64,000 nucleotides of DNA, taken from Bacteroidaceae bacterium. Lineage in GTDB: Bacteria; Bacteroidota; Bacteroidia; Bacteroidales; Bacteroidaceae. Position numbers and translations under genes: made by a program. The stretch lies in contig JAGAZE010000039.1 in assembly GCA_017940185.1 (NCBI GenBank), positions 1 through 64,000 on the forward strand, written 5' to 3'. A model generated the notes under the pieces. That model worked only from the letters and a program-made list of their open reading frames with translations, did no database searches and had not been told where the DNA came from. Positions 8,234 through 17,159 of this stretch are shown one piece after another. The stretch's first letter is position 1. Every line of letters starts with the position of its first letter.

Positions 8234-10801
8234 CTATTGTGTCATGTGTAGGAAGTGTTGTTTCATCTCGTCGCTGATACGCTGTTTGCGCTTGTCGGCC
8301 TGCTGCTGTTCGCTGAGCACGCTGTCGAGGTCGTCGTAGTTGTCTCTGAACTGTCGCACGCGTTCGTTGAACTGCTCAGGGTTGTAGGTGATGGCTCTTC
8401 CTGTCGACTCCATGGTGCCGAGTCGCTCGGTAAGCACGATATTGGCATCCTGCTTCTTGAGGTGGAGCACATTCTGCTGCACGCGTCGGAACTGTCCAGC
8501 CAGTCCGTCAGTCACATCGGGTGCATCGTCGGCATATTGCACCTCCACGCTGCGTGGCTGGCTGAGGGGGGCCAGTGGCAGGTCGATGTAGAGTGCCAGT
8601 TCGTTGCCTTCGTAGCGCCATGCTTTTGTCGCCCCGTCTACCAACACTTGCTGCGGTGGTGCCGTGGCAAGCACCTTAACGGTGAGTTTTCGCTCATTCG
8701 GCATGTCGGCATAGGTGCCTTGTCGTGCTCCGATGCTCACCTTCAGGATGTTGCCCTGGCGTGAGGCTGCCAGTGCTGTGGTGGCATACTCCCGCTCATA
8801 TGCTTGGTCGTTGCCGTTGTCCTCATAGAGTGTGAACACACCCTTTTCTCCTGGTGCGATGGCAATGGTGAGCGGTGTGTCCTGTTGCTTGAGACTCTGT
8901 ACCTTGCTGTACATGGGGATGATGCTGCCGGCCTTGACATAGACGGGGAACTCGTCGAGGTGGAAGCGGCGCTCTATAGTCTGTCCGCCCTTGAGCAGCG
9001 TGCCGCTGGAGAGCTCAAACCAGTCGTTACCTTCGGGCAACCATACGTTGAGTGTGGAGACATCATCGTTCATCGGGGCCGTGATAGGACAGATGAGGTA
9101 TTGGTCGCCAAACATATATTGGTTGGCGTTGTTGTATGCCTGCTCCGCCTCAGGATAGTCGTAGTACATGGGGCGGCAGAGTGATATGCCCTCGTCGTGA
9201 GCCTTACGGGCCATGGTGTAGATGTAGGGTGTGAGCTGGTAGCGGCGGTTGATGATGTTGCGCAGTAGTGAGAAGTAGTATTCGTTGAACGCCCAGGGTT
9301 CTTTGTTGAGTCCGGCCTCCTTTGTGCTGTGTGTGCGCAGTATGGGCGAGTAGAGTCCAAATTGCATCCATCGCACGTAGAGTTCGGGGTCGATATGGTC
9401 GGGTCCGTAGTGTCCGCCGATGTCGTGGCTCCAATAGCCGTAGAGCACATTGGCGGCAGTAGTGTTGAAGTAGGGCTGATAGTTGAGACTCTGCCAGGAA
9501 ATGATAGCATCGCCCGAGAAACCTATCTGGTAACGGTGGTTGCCCAGTCCTCCCCATCGGTGGTAGAGCATGGGTCGTGTGGGTCGCGTGCGTTGCATGT
9601 CGGAAAACACCACGTAGTTGAGCCACCATGTATTGCTCAGTCGCGGATAGCGCTTGTCGTTGCTCCACTGCTGCCAGTCGAGCCACCAGAAGTCGACGCC
9701 TGCCTTCTCCAAGGGTTTCAGTTGGGTATTGAGCCATCCTGTCATGAAGTGTTTGTCGGACGCTTGCCAAGGGATGTCGGTGCTGTCGGCAGCGTTGACG
9801 CCCATCCATGCTGCCATCTGGGGGTAATGTTCTTCCCAATGCTTGATGCCATCGGCGGGATGCAGGTTAAGTGTCACCTGCAGATTTTCCTGCTTGAGCC
9901 ATTTGAGGAAGCCGTCGGGATTGGGAAACAGGCGTCGGTTCCAGGTGTAGCCTGTCCATCCGCCTTTGTTTTCGCCCAGATAGTGCCAGTCGATGTCTAC
10001 CACCAGCACGTCGAGCGGTAGTCCGTAGTTGCGGAATTTGGCAATATGCTGTCGGAAGTCGTTGTCGCTGTAGTGCCAGTAGCGGCTCCACCAGTAGCCG
10101 AAGGCATAGCGTGGCGGCAGGGGCATCTGTCCGGCAAAGACAGTGTAGTCGCGCAGTGCCTGCTTGTAGTTGTGTCCGTAGGCCAGAAAGTACCAGTCTT
10201 GTCCTGTTGTGTTGCTGTCGGTGGGCTCCTCTGCCTTGCTGTCGTCGTCGGTAGCTCTCTTCTTAACCCATGGCCACTCACTGTTGTCGAAGAGATAGCC
10301 TCGGCTGTCGTCTATCAGTGTCCATCCGCTGCGCGAGAGAAGGCCGTCTTCTATGGGCATGGGTTTTCCATCGCGACCGATGTTGCCGTTGTAGCCATCG
10401 AGTGTGCGGTAGGTGCCTTTCAGATTGCCGGTATCTTTCGTTCCCGGATGCCATGCGAATACCACAGGCTGCTTCTTTGCTGAGCGTATGCTGAGATTGT
10501 CGGCGTTGAAGGGACCGCTCTGCAGCTGGTAGGTGAGCGTGAGGGCCGAGGTCTCTATCACCAAGCGCTTGCCACTCTTGTGCACCCGGTAGTCGCTTTT
10601 GGGATAGGTGCGCTGTGTGGCGATGAACGAGGCATCGTCGACAAATTGTCCGTTAGCGTTATACTCCATACGGACGACCCCTTCGGTGATGACGGTGAAG
10701 CGCACCGTGGCATCTTGGTAGGCAATGTTGCTGCCAGTTTGTGCCATGGCGATGTTGAAGGGCAGCCACAGCAGCGTGAGAAGCGAAAGTGTGGTTTTCA
10801 T
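8234..10801 (-). CDS. Secreted glycoside hydrolase family 31 (alpha-glucosidase-like)
   Basis: An 855-residue protein with a signal peptide (residues 1-20, ending NIAMAQ). It has an N-terminal beta-sandwich, a GH31 TIM barrel from about residue 220, and C-terminal beta domains of the DUF5110 type (IAIAPGEKGVFTLYEDNGND). Asp375 in WWLDWQQW fits the nucleophile and Asp431 in GFSGDA the acid/base; SHDIGG follows. The nucleophile motif departs from the common WxDMNE, as in several Bacteroidetes subgroups, so alpha-glucosidase versus other alpha-glycosidase activity is open. The last ~130 residues are charged and probably helical, an extension beyond the usual domain end. It is likely co-expressed with the GH106 enzyme 61 bp upstream. 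Confidence 0.93.
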   Translation of the reverse strand: MKTTLSLLTLLWLPFNIAMAQTGSNIAYQDATVRFTVITEGVVRMEYNANGQFVDDASFIATQRTYPKSDYRVHKSGKRLVIETSALTLTYQLQSGPFNADNLSIRSAKKQPVVFAWHPGTKDTGNLKGTYRTLDGYNGNIGRDGKPMPIEDGLLSRSGWTLIDDSRGYLFDNSEWPWVKKRATDDDSKAEEPTDSNTTGQDWYFLAYGHNYKQALRDYTVFAGQMPLPPRYAFGYWWSRYWHYSDNDFRQHIAKFRNYGLPLDVLVVDIDWHYLGENKGGWTGYTWNRRLFPNPDGFLKWLKQENLQVTLNLHPADGIKHWEEHYPQMAAWMGVNAADSTDIPWQASDKHFMTGWLNTQLKPLEKAGVDFWWLDWQQWSNDKRYPRLSNTWWLNYVVFSDMQRTRPTRPMLYHRWGGLGNHRYQIGFSGDAIISWQSLNYQPYFNTTAANVLYGYWSHDIGGHYGPDHIDPELYVRWMQFGLYSPILRTHSTKEAGLNKEPWAFNEYYFSLLRNIINRRYQLTPYIYTMARKAHDEGISLCRPMYYDYPEAEQAYNNANQYMFGDQYLICPITAPMNDDVSTLNVWLPEGNDWFELSSGTLLKGGQTIERRFHLDEFPVYVKAGSIIPMYSKVQSLKQQDTPLTIAIAPGEKGVFTLYEDNGNDQAYEREYATTALAASRQGNILKVSIGARQGTYADMPNERKLTVKVLATAPPQQVLVDGATKAWRYEGNELALYIDLPLAPLSQPRSVEVQYADDAPDVTDGLAGQFRRVQQNVLHLKKQDANIVLTERLGTMESTGRAITYNPEQFNERVRQFRDNYDDLDSVLSEQQQADKRKQRISDEMKQHFLHMTQ

Positions 10802-10862
10802 TGTAGCAGGTTGTGGGTGAGTGGTTGTTGTATGATGGTAGTGAGAACCGACAAGCGCGGTT

Positions 10863-13505
10863 CTACCGCGAGTGTAGCACTACCGATGCGTTAAGACCGC
10901 TTGGCACGGGGTTCCATGCTTCGTAGGTAGTGTGCTTGTAGTGGATGTCGACCACGTTGATATTGTTAAACTTCCGCCATGGAACTTTGCGTCGATCCAT
11001 GTCGGCGATGCGGTTGGCAGGCAGGTTGGTCACCTCTATGGTGATGGTGTTGTCGCCTTTGCGGAATGCTTTGCCGCAGTCGAGCACGAAGGGCACGCTC
11101 CATGCGCAACCCACGAATACACCATTAATATATACGCGCGCGCTCTCGCGCACGTCGCCCAGGTCGATGGTCCACTGTTGGCGGGCCTGGCGTTTGCTCA
11201 TGCGCACATGTGTAGTGTAGGCACCCGTTCCCATGGTCACTTTGGCGCTGTCGTCGTCGAGCGTTTCCCATGTCTGCAGCTGTGGCAGCGTGAAGGTGCG
11301 TTCCACACGCGGTGCGCTCTCTACGAACGATAGCGTCCATGGCTGATGGGTGATGTCGATAGTGGTGCTCTCTTTATTGCTTTCGGTGGCAGCAAGGGCA
11401 ATGTCTAGCGGTTGGTCGTAAGTTTGTAGAATAACCGATTCACCCGAGCGCAGCATGAGATGCAGACTGGCATCATCGCACTCGGCACGGGTGATGTTGC
11501 CTGTGAGGGGATGGAAGAAGTAGGCATCGGCAAAGTCGACAGCAGGTGTTATCCATTGGTCGACATCGTGGGGTGTGAGGTTGGCAATGAAGTAGTGGTA
11601 TCCGGTGTCGTTCTTTCGGCGTATGAGGTTGAGTGAGTGTCGGCTTTTCATCGTCTCAGGTTTCTTGCATGCCTGCATGGCCGCAGCATCGATGCCATCT
11701 ATGATGGTAGCTCCCTGACGTCGCAGTTGAGCAATATGCTGTTGCACTGCTTCGGGCATGTATCGGCACTCGGGTACGATGAGCGCGTCGTAGCGCGTGC
11801 CTGCCGCCGTCTGCAGTTGTCCGTCATGCCAAGTGGTGGTGAGCAGATAGCGATCGGAGATGTAGTCGCAGTCGTACCCCAAGCTGTCGATAGTGAGTAC
11901 GGCTTGTATAAATTCGGGTGCATTTTTGTCCATGTTGGATATCTCAAACATCATGAGCAGGTCGCCTTTGCGCTGTGCCCACATGTCGCGCACGGGCAGG
12001 TAGACGAGGAAGTCGTTGTCGGGTTGTCCCATCTGCAAAAAACGTTGGCAGCGGTCGATGTATTGATTGAAGAAGGGTGCGTCGCGCCACAGCGTGTTGG
12101 TGGGGCTCATGTCGATGCTTGCATAGAAGCGCCATCCGGGCCATGGGTAGTTGGCAGGCGAGTAGCACGTACCGTGGTAGAGCATACGGTTGACGCCTGC
12201 GCAGAACACCAGGTCGAGGTCGGGTTTAAGTTGCGAGAGCGATGTACGGAAGTGCTCGGTTAGCCACGTGAAGGTCTCGCAACTGGTGAGCGGTTTGCCC
12301 GTGATGTGTGCTGCCGACGAGGCATACTTCAGCATGGATAGGTCGGAATAGTTTTTGCGTGTCTTGCCTTCGTCTTTTCGCAGTCCCTTGATACCGAAGT
12401 CGGTGAGTCCGAATCCTTCCACCTCAGGTATGTCGACGGTAGCATAGTGGTCGATGAGGTTGGCGGGTGAGCCGTGTGCCTGGTTGCGTGTGAGTACGCC
12501 ATGGCGGTGAGCCCAGTCGGTCCATTGCTCGGTGAAGTTTTCCAGCAGCAGTTCCGACAATGTCTCGCGGTAGTCAATGAGTACGCGTTCGGCCTCAGGT
12601 CCGGTGCCGAAGAACAGTATGGGCAGATGCTGCTCGAGCGGATATCCGCGCCGTTGGCAAAATTCGTCGAGCAGGTGCGGTGTCCAGTCGGCACCATACA
12701 CCTCGTAGGAGTCGTTGAAGAAGGTGGTGGGATAGGGTACTCCGCTTTTGGTGAAGGCCTCCTCAAAGCGTTGCAGATAGTTGGCCACGGCACGTGCATC
12801 GAAGTGGTCAATCACGTTGCCTTCGCCCCCTGGTGCTGCGCGGTTCACCTGCTGCATAGTACGCATGTGGTAGAGAGCGAGAATCTGCCATTTTCCTTCG
12901 GGTAGTTTTCCAAACACGTTGTCTCCTCTCACTCCTGCCGTGAGGTCGGTGACGGTACCTTTTCCGCTGAGCGGATAAGCCATCACACGCTCCAGTCGCG
13001 CTGTCTGCATGGTACCCGGGCCGTCGTCTTCTGTTGTTGACATGAGGCGCATGGTGGACTCTGTGAGCCGTATGGGGTGGCACACGTCGCCCTTCTTGTC
13101 GACCACGATCGTGTCGACGCGCACGGCTACGCGGCATGTGGCCTCGTCGACCGATACTGTGGGACCGCCAAAGGGCCATCCCGTGCCGCAGTTCATGTCG
13201 ATTTGTATGCTGTCGCGCAGTCCCTCCTGCTCGACAAAGCGCAACATCTCCATCCACTGTGGCGACAGGAAGTCGATATTGTTGGCGTCGTTGCCCTTCA
13301 CGCCGTAGATGGGTGTTATCTCGAGTGTTCGTATGCCGTGGGCAGCATAGTCGCGCATGTTGCGGCTTAGTTCTTGTTTTTCTACTGCCGAGCCCAGCCA
13401 CCACCATCGGCTTCCTGCTCGTGTGGTGAGTGTCGATGCGGGCCATGTCTGTGCCGTAGCACTGAGGGCGAGTATGCAGCAGAGGGAGAGGAACGTGTTT
13501 CTCAT
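10863..13505 (-). CDS. Secreted GH106-like glycosyl hydrolase (alpha-L-rhamnosidase family)
   Basis: An 880-residue protein with a signal peptide (MRNTFLSLCCILALSATAQT). The N-terminal RWWWLGSAVEKQEL and the central NDSYEVYGADWTP followed by EFCQRRGYPLEQHLP are the marks of the Glyco_hydro_106 family, whose known members remove alpha-L-rhamnose from pectic glycans. A galactose-binding-like beta-sandwich lies near the C-terminus (YINGVFVG, TIEVTNLP). Rhamnosidase activity is an inference from family. Its ATG overlaps the TGA of the upstream exbD gene (ATGA at 13502-13505), so the two are translationally coupled. Confidence 0.82.
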   Translation of the reverse strand: MRNTFLSLCCILALSATAQTWPASTLTTRAGSRWWWLGSAVEKQELSRNMRDYAAHGIRTLEITPIYGVKGNDANNIDFLSPQWMEMLRFVEQEGLRDSIQIDMNCGTGWPFGGPTVSVDEATCRVAVRVDTIVVDKKGDVCHPIRLTESTMRLMSTTEDDGPGTMQTARLERVMAYPLSGKGTVTDLTAGVRGDNVFGKLPEGKWQILALYHMRTMQQVNRAAPGGEGNVIDHFDARAVANYLQRFEEAFTKSGVPYPTTFFNDSYEVYGADWTPHLLDEFCQRRGYPLEQHLPILFFGTGPEAERVLIDYRETLSELLLENFTEQWTDWAHRHGVLTRNQAHGSPANLIDHYATVDIPEVEGFGLTDFGIKGLRKDEGKTRKNYSDLSMLKYASSAAHITGKPLTSCETFTWLTEHFRTSLSQLKPDLDLVFCAGVNRMLYHGTCYSPANYPWPGWRFYASIDMSPTNTLWRDAPFFNQYIDRCQRFLQMGQPDNDFLVYLPVRDMWAQRKGDLLMMFEISNMDKNAPEFIQAVLTIDSLGYDCDYISDRYLLTTTWHDGQLQTAAGTRYDALIVPECRYMPEAVQQHIAQLRRQGATIIDGIDAAAMQACKKPETMKSRHSLNLIRRKNDTGYHYFIANLTPHDVDQWITPAVDFADAYFFHPLTGNITRAECDDASLHLMLRSGESVILQTYDQPLDIALAATESNKESTTIDITHQPWTLSFVESAPRVERTFTLPQLQTWETLDDDSAKVTMGTGAYTTHVRMSKRQARQQWTIDLGDVRESARVYINGVFVGCAWSVPFVLDCGKAFRKGDNTITIEVTNLPANRIADMDRRKVPWRKFNNINVVDIHYKHTTYEAWNPVPSGLNASVVLHSR

Positions 13506-13960
13506 GGTTGTCGATAGGGTGTTGCAGCATTTGCAGCGTAGTGTATGCGTTGCACGCCGTTGCTTTTCAGCAGTTGTTTTATGTTGATAATAGTGGCCAT
13601 GTCGGTATGTTTGTCAGCCGAGAGAATGGCAGTGCGTGGCTGTCGGTTGTCGGTCTCGGGCATAGCAGCCACCTCGTTGGCCAACGTGGCCGCGAGTTGT
13701 GAGGGTGGCACGACGCGATTGTTGACCTGCAGGATGTGACCGGAGCCGTCGCGCGATGGGGCGACATATATATATATGGTATTGTCTTTGCCTTCTGCCG
13801 TGGTGAGTTGTGTGCCCTGTGGCGTCTGGTATTGCACTTTGACATCGCGTTCGCGCAGGTGGGTGACAATCATGAAGAAGAAGAGCACTGTGAATATGAG
13901 GTCGGGCAGTGCCGCTGTGGTAAGCGAGGGTAGCTGATGATGATGTCGTCGGATGCGCAT
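13502..13960 (-). CDS. exbD: ExbD/TolR-family proton-motor protein (second copy)
   Basis: A 152-residue ExbD/TolR-like protein. One N-terminal membrane span (LIFTVLFFFMIVTHL) follows Asp20 in LPDLIF, the conserved proton-path aspartate. A periplasmic domain follows and ends with ILSADKHTDMATIINIKQLL, the family C-terminal signature. With ExbB it would form a proton-driven motor that energises outer-membrane transport. No TonB gene is visible nearby. It lies 17 bp after the other exbD and overlaps the GH106 start by ATGA. Confidence 0.9.
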   Translation of the reverse strand: MRIRRHHHQLPSLTTAALPDLIFTVLFFFMIVTHLRERDVKVQYQTPQGTQLTTAEGKDNTIYIYVAPSRDGSGHILQVNNRVVPPSQLAATLANEVAAMPETDNRQPRTAILSADKHTDMATIINIKQLLKSNGVQRIHYAANAATPYRQP

Positions 13961-13977
13961 AGTGCCGATGTGTTGTG

Positions 13978-14565
13978 TCAGTGACGCAGGGTAGAGTAGT
14001 TGGTCGGTTCTTCCATTCGTTCAGTGAGGTGCATGGGATATATCTTTCTGACGGCTTGTTGCTGTTGAGACGATAATTTGCTGTAGTGCTGGTGGAAGTG
14101 TTGTTGTGCAGTTTGCTCGCGCAGGGCGTCGTAGGTGTTGTGTATGGCGTTGAGTATTTGAAAGTAAGTGTCGTAGTGTGCCTGTCGGTCGATGTTGACA
14201 ATGATGTGGTGGTCGTAGGTAGAGGTGCATTTCCCGATGAGGGGTATGTATTGTTCGTATCGTTGTGGCAATGTGGGGTTGTTGTCGGGGTTGCTGATAA
14301 ACTGCGGCAGTTGCTGTTGTAGTTGTGCGATGCTTATTTTCTCTTCTCCGCAGGTTATGGTATTGTCGGCATGCAGGGTGAGTTGCATCACGTTGCGTGC
14401 CTTCATCTCCGTTTTGTCGGTTTGCTCATGGTCGTCGCGCGGCAGGGTGTTGTCAATGCCTTTGTAGGTGTTGAACGACGTGGCTACAAGGAAGAAGATG
14501 AGCAGTATGAACGAGATGTCGGCTGTAGCCGTGGTGTCGAGTCCGGGTATCTCTTTGCGTTGCAT
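13978..14565 (-). CDS. exbD: ExbD/TolR-family proton-motor protein (first copy)
   Basis: A 195-residue ExbD family member. The N-terminus ends in the transmembrane segment ADISFILLIFFLVATSF with the conserved Asp16. The rest is a periplasmic domain with VNIDRQAHYDTYFQILNAI, the ExbD C-terminal motif, plus an extra tail of about 60 residues rich in Gln and His not found in E. coli ExbD. Two different ExbD proteins beside one ExbB is a common Bacteroidetes arrangement. Spacing is 17 bp on each side. Confidence 0.9.
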   Translation of the reverse strand: MQRKEIPGLDTTATADISFILLIFFLVATSFNTYKGIDNTLPRDDHEQTDKTEMKARNVMQLTLHADNTITCGEEKISIAQLQQQLPQFISNPDNNPTLPQRYEQYIPLIGKCTSTYDHHIIVNIDRQAHYDTYFQILNAIHNTYDALREQTAQQHFHQHYSKLSSQQQQAVRKIYPMHLTERMEEPTNYSTLRH

Positions 14566-14582
14566 GTAGGGTGATGTTTAGC

Positions 14583-14894
14583 CTAATGTTTTCTCTTATG
14601 CAGTGTGTCGCGTGCCGCTATGGAGATGGCGGCAGCGAGCATGACGCCAATGGTAAGTATGAACATGTTGGCGAGCCTTTGCTCTGTAGTGTTAACATTG
14701 GTGTTGACAGGCAGCAGCAGCGCCCCTGCTATAAGGAGGAGCGCCACACCGCCGGCGATGGCTATGGGCAATCGTCGGTTGGTTGCCGTGGCAGTGCGCT
14801 CTTGGGTTGTGCGCCATGCTGCCCACAGAGCGACTGCAATGGCTGCGGCGAGCAGCAGCAGTGTAACTACGATGATGATGTCGATGAATAGCAT
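14583..14894 (-). CDS. Small three-span membrane protein of the ExbB/ExbD cluster
   Basis: A 103-residue protein that is almost all membrane: spans at about residues 3-27, 44-62 and 74-94. It sits 3 bp after exbB and 17 bp before exbD, so it is very likely made together with the motor. No family is recognised. A role as an accessory subunit of the motor is inferred only from its location. Confidence 0.75.
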   Translation of the reverse strand: MLFIDIIIVVTLLLLAAAIAVALWAAWRTTQERTATATNRRLPIAIAGGVALLLIAGALLLPVNTNVNTTEQRLANMFILTIGVMLAAAISIAARDTLHKRKH

Positions 14895-14897
14895 GGG

Positions 14898-15707
14898 TCA
14901 GTGTTTGGTTGGTGGAGAGATCAACAGTTGTGGTGCTTGTTGTTCGATGTCGCTCACCAAGCGTTGTATTTTGTTGAGTATGATGTTGTAGAACACCTGC
15001 AGTATAAGTGCCGTGATGATGCCGAAGATAGTTGTGATGAGTGCCACCTTCATTCCCGCTGCCACCAGTGTGGGGCTGATGTCTCCTGCTGCTTCTATAC
15101 GGTCGAAGGCTATGACCATGCCTATGACGGTGCCCAGAAAACCCAGTGACGGTGCGAGCTTGATGCAGAGACTAATCCACGAGCATCCTTTTTCCAGACT
15201 TGCCGTCTGCCTGTTGGCTTCGGCGAGCATGAGTTGCTGTCGCGTGTCGGCATCACTATTGGCATTGTTGATGGCTGTGAGTGCCACTGCTGCCAGTGGA
15301 TGCGGTTCGGCCTGACACAGTTGTCGCGCCTCATCGGTGTTGCCCTCAGCCTGTGCCTTTCGCAGGCGTGTGATGAAGGGGACCGTGTCGGTCTGTAGTT
15401 GTGTGAGTCGTAGCAGGCGCTCTATGCACAATGCCAGGCCGATGATGAGTGTAAGTGCTACCAGTGACATGAAAGCCGGTGTGCCCTCAATAAACTTGGT
15501 CTTCAGCACTTGGTAGAAGTTGGTTTCATCTTCCGCTACTGTGCTGTCGTCGGTTTGCAGAGTGTTGGTCTCCTCGTTGTTGTCGTCGCTTAGCAGCTGT
15601 GCCTGTTGAGTGGTTGTTGCGCTGTCGGTGTTGCCAGGTTGTGCCGTCTGCGCCGTCGACAGCAGGGCGCAGAGGAAGAGAAGCAGTGTGAGAGAAATAT
15701 GTTTCAT
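14898..15707 (-). CDS. exbB: MotA/TolQ/ExbB family proton channel protein
   Basis: A 269-residue ExbB family protein. It has an N-terminal signal-like segment (residues 1-20), a charged linker rich in Asp/Glu/Thr, a first membrane span near 80-100, and the conserved MotA/ExbB block (APSLGFLGTVIGMVIAFDRI, then AGMKVALITTIFGIITALI). ExbB pentamers hold the ExbD dimer and conduct protons across the inner membrane. The N-terminal extension before the first span is longer than in E. coli ExbB, as often seen in Bacteroidetes. It follows the T9SS plug gene by 11 bp. Confidence 0.93.
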   Translation of the reverse strand: MKHISLTLLLFLCALLSTAQTAQPGNTDSATTTQQAQLLSDDNNEETNTLQTDDSTVAEDETNFYQVLKTKFIEGTPAFMSLVALTLIIGLALCIERLLRLTQLQTDTVPFITRLRKAQAEGNTDEARQLCQAEPHPLAAVALTAINNANSDADTRQQLMLAEANRQTASLEKGCSWISLCIKLAPSLGFLGTVIGMVIAFDRIEAAGDISPTLVAAGMKVALITTIFGIITALILQVFYNIILNKIQRLVSDIEQQAPQLLISPPTKH

Positions 15708-15718
15708 GCGTGATATGA

Positions 15719-16978
15719 TTATCGGGTGCTTATCTGCGCGTATCCCACCAGTCGGTCGGTGCGGCCGCCCAGTTCTCGGTAGTACACGTAGGCTTGGTAG
15801 TTGTTTTGCGTTTGGAAGTAGTTGCCCTCAGTAGGTACGGGTGCAGTGCTGCCGTTGGGTTGTTGCAGCAGGTAGTGGTAGGAATAGTATCCTTGTTTGA
15901 GCAGCAACGTGGTGTGATAGAGGTGTTTCTCTTCGTCGTATTGCAGCTGATAGCGTGGCGAAAGGCCTCCTGTAGTCCACTGTCCGCTCACGAATACCTG
16001 TCCGTCGTAGGGGTGTGTTGCCGGCAGTCGGAAGTTGATGAGCAGGTATTCGCATGTGCGGTCGTTCTCAATGTTGTCGCGGTTGCGCACGTAGAATGCC
16101 CCGTTGGCATCTTCGTCGTACACATAGTTGTGTCGCGGGGCATCGATGTCGAGCGTTGCTATGTAGTTGGTTCCGTCCCATCGCGTATTGTCCACGTGGA
16201 GTGCCGCTGTCTGCACGTCGAGAATTTCAAACTTGCGGTATTCGTTTCCTCCGTTGAAGATATAGGGTCGGCAGTGTTCCCATCGCAGTCCGTCGCTCTT
16301 GGCATATTGCCATGGCGCGTTGATGCGTGCATCGTGCCACTGTTGGTTTTGTGTGAGCACTGTGCGCAGCTGTTCTTCGGGTTGCACCACGCGCAGCGGA
16401 CCGTAGTTCAAATCCATGTCTACCTGTTGATAGTAGCTGTTGATGCCTATGTCGGTGTTGGTGGTGACACCTAATGTGACACCCATCGCGGGTTCTACCA
16501 CCATGAAGCATGCCGTGGCTACAGGTCGTTGGTCGTCGTTGTCGTCGTAGATGGTTACCCGATAGTTGCCGCTCATCTTTAGCTGCAACTGGTCGTTGGG
16601 CACGGAAAAGCGATAGTGTGTGTAAAGGGTGTTGGTGTTGAACGACTCGGTGACATCGTCGATGATGTTGCCGGAGTGGAATCCTTCAATGTAGTCGCTC
16701 TCGAATAGTTGTTCCGACACGCGCCAGTCGGCCTCGCAGTGTTGCACCTTGTATGCTAACCGACGGTAGACGTGGGAGAAGTCGTCGAAGGCGATGTTGA
16801 TGCGTTGTCGTCCTCCGAGCCGTATGACGGGGGGCGAAAGCCAATCGTCGCCAGCCACAACTTGCAGGGTGTGTATGTTGTCGTCGTGCACCATGTGCTG
16901 TTGCGCTGCTGCCGGCATGGCTGACAGCAGGATAGCGAGGGTGAGAAACCATTGCGTGCGGAAGGCAAAACGTGTCAT
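15719..16978 (-). CDS. Type IX secretion system plug protein (DUF5103)
   Basis: A 419-residue secreted protein (signal peptide MTRFAFRTQWFLTLAILLSAMPAAAQ). The block HCEADW...EYIEGF-like (here SDYIEGFHSGN), SFNTNTLYTHYRFSVPN, MSGNYRVTIYDD and CFMVVEP is the DUF5103 signature. The characterised relative is the Plug protein of the type IX translocon, which closes the periplasmic side of the SprA channel. An open frame continues upstream to 17146, but the ATG at 16976-16978 is chosen because it starts the signal peptide and lies downstream of a -7 element on this strand (17005-17012). It leads the ten-gene minus-strand run. Confidence 0.88.
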   Translation of the reverse strand: MTRFAFRTQWFLTLAILLSAMPAAAQQHMVHDDNIHTLQVVAGDDWLSPPVIRLGGRQRINIAFDDFSHVYRRLAYKVQHCEADWRVSEQLFESDYIEGFHSGNIIDDVTESFNTNTLYTHYRFSVPNDQLQLKMSGNYRVTIYDDNDDQRPVATACFMVVEPAMGVTLGVTTNTDIGINSYYQQVDMDLNYGPLRVVQPEEQLRTVLTQNQQWHDARINAPWQYAKSDGLRWEHCRPYIFNGGNEYRKFEILDVQTAALHVDNTRWDGTNYIATLDIDAPRHNYVYDEDANGAFYVRNRDNIENDRTCEYLLINFRLPATHPYDGQVFVSGQWTTGGLSPRYQLQYDEEKHLYHTTLLLKQGYYSYHYLLQQPNGSTAPVPTEGNYFQTQNNYQAYVYYRELGGRTDRLVGYAQISTR

Positions 16979-17004
16979 CGTAGGTGGTGTCTGTACATTT
17001 TTGG

Positions 17005-17012
17005 CAAAGTTA
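17005..17012 (-). promoter_or_regulatory. -7 promoter element for the T9SS plug gene
   Basis: TAACTTTG on the minus strand, 26 bp ahead of the plug ATG. It supports that start codon and may drive the long downstream run of minus-strand genes. Confidence 0.55.
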
Positions 17013-17085
17013 CTGCATTCTTCCGAAAATGCAGTGGCTGCGTGTATCTTTTTCAAAAGAGCCGTGCGGTTTGATAAATATGGCT

Positions 17086-17093
17086 TACCTTTG
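17086..17093 (+). promoter_or_regulatory. -7 promoter element for rlmD
   Basis: TACCTTTG, 66 bp before the rlmD ATG. Together with the minus-strand element at 17005-17012 it makes a divergent promoter region of about 180 bp. Confidence 0.65.
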
Positions 17094-17159
17094 CACAGCT
17101 TTGTTGCTTCTTGCTTGCAGCAAGGGCAGACCTCAATATTTTTCAATTCCTACATCGTA

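Noticed and set aside
16979..17146. N-terminal extension of the T9SS plug protein
   Set aside because: It would place the signal peptide internally and runs over the divergent promoter region.
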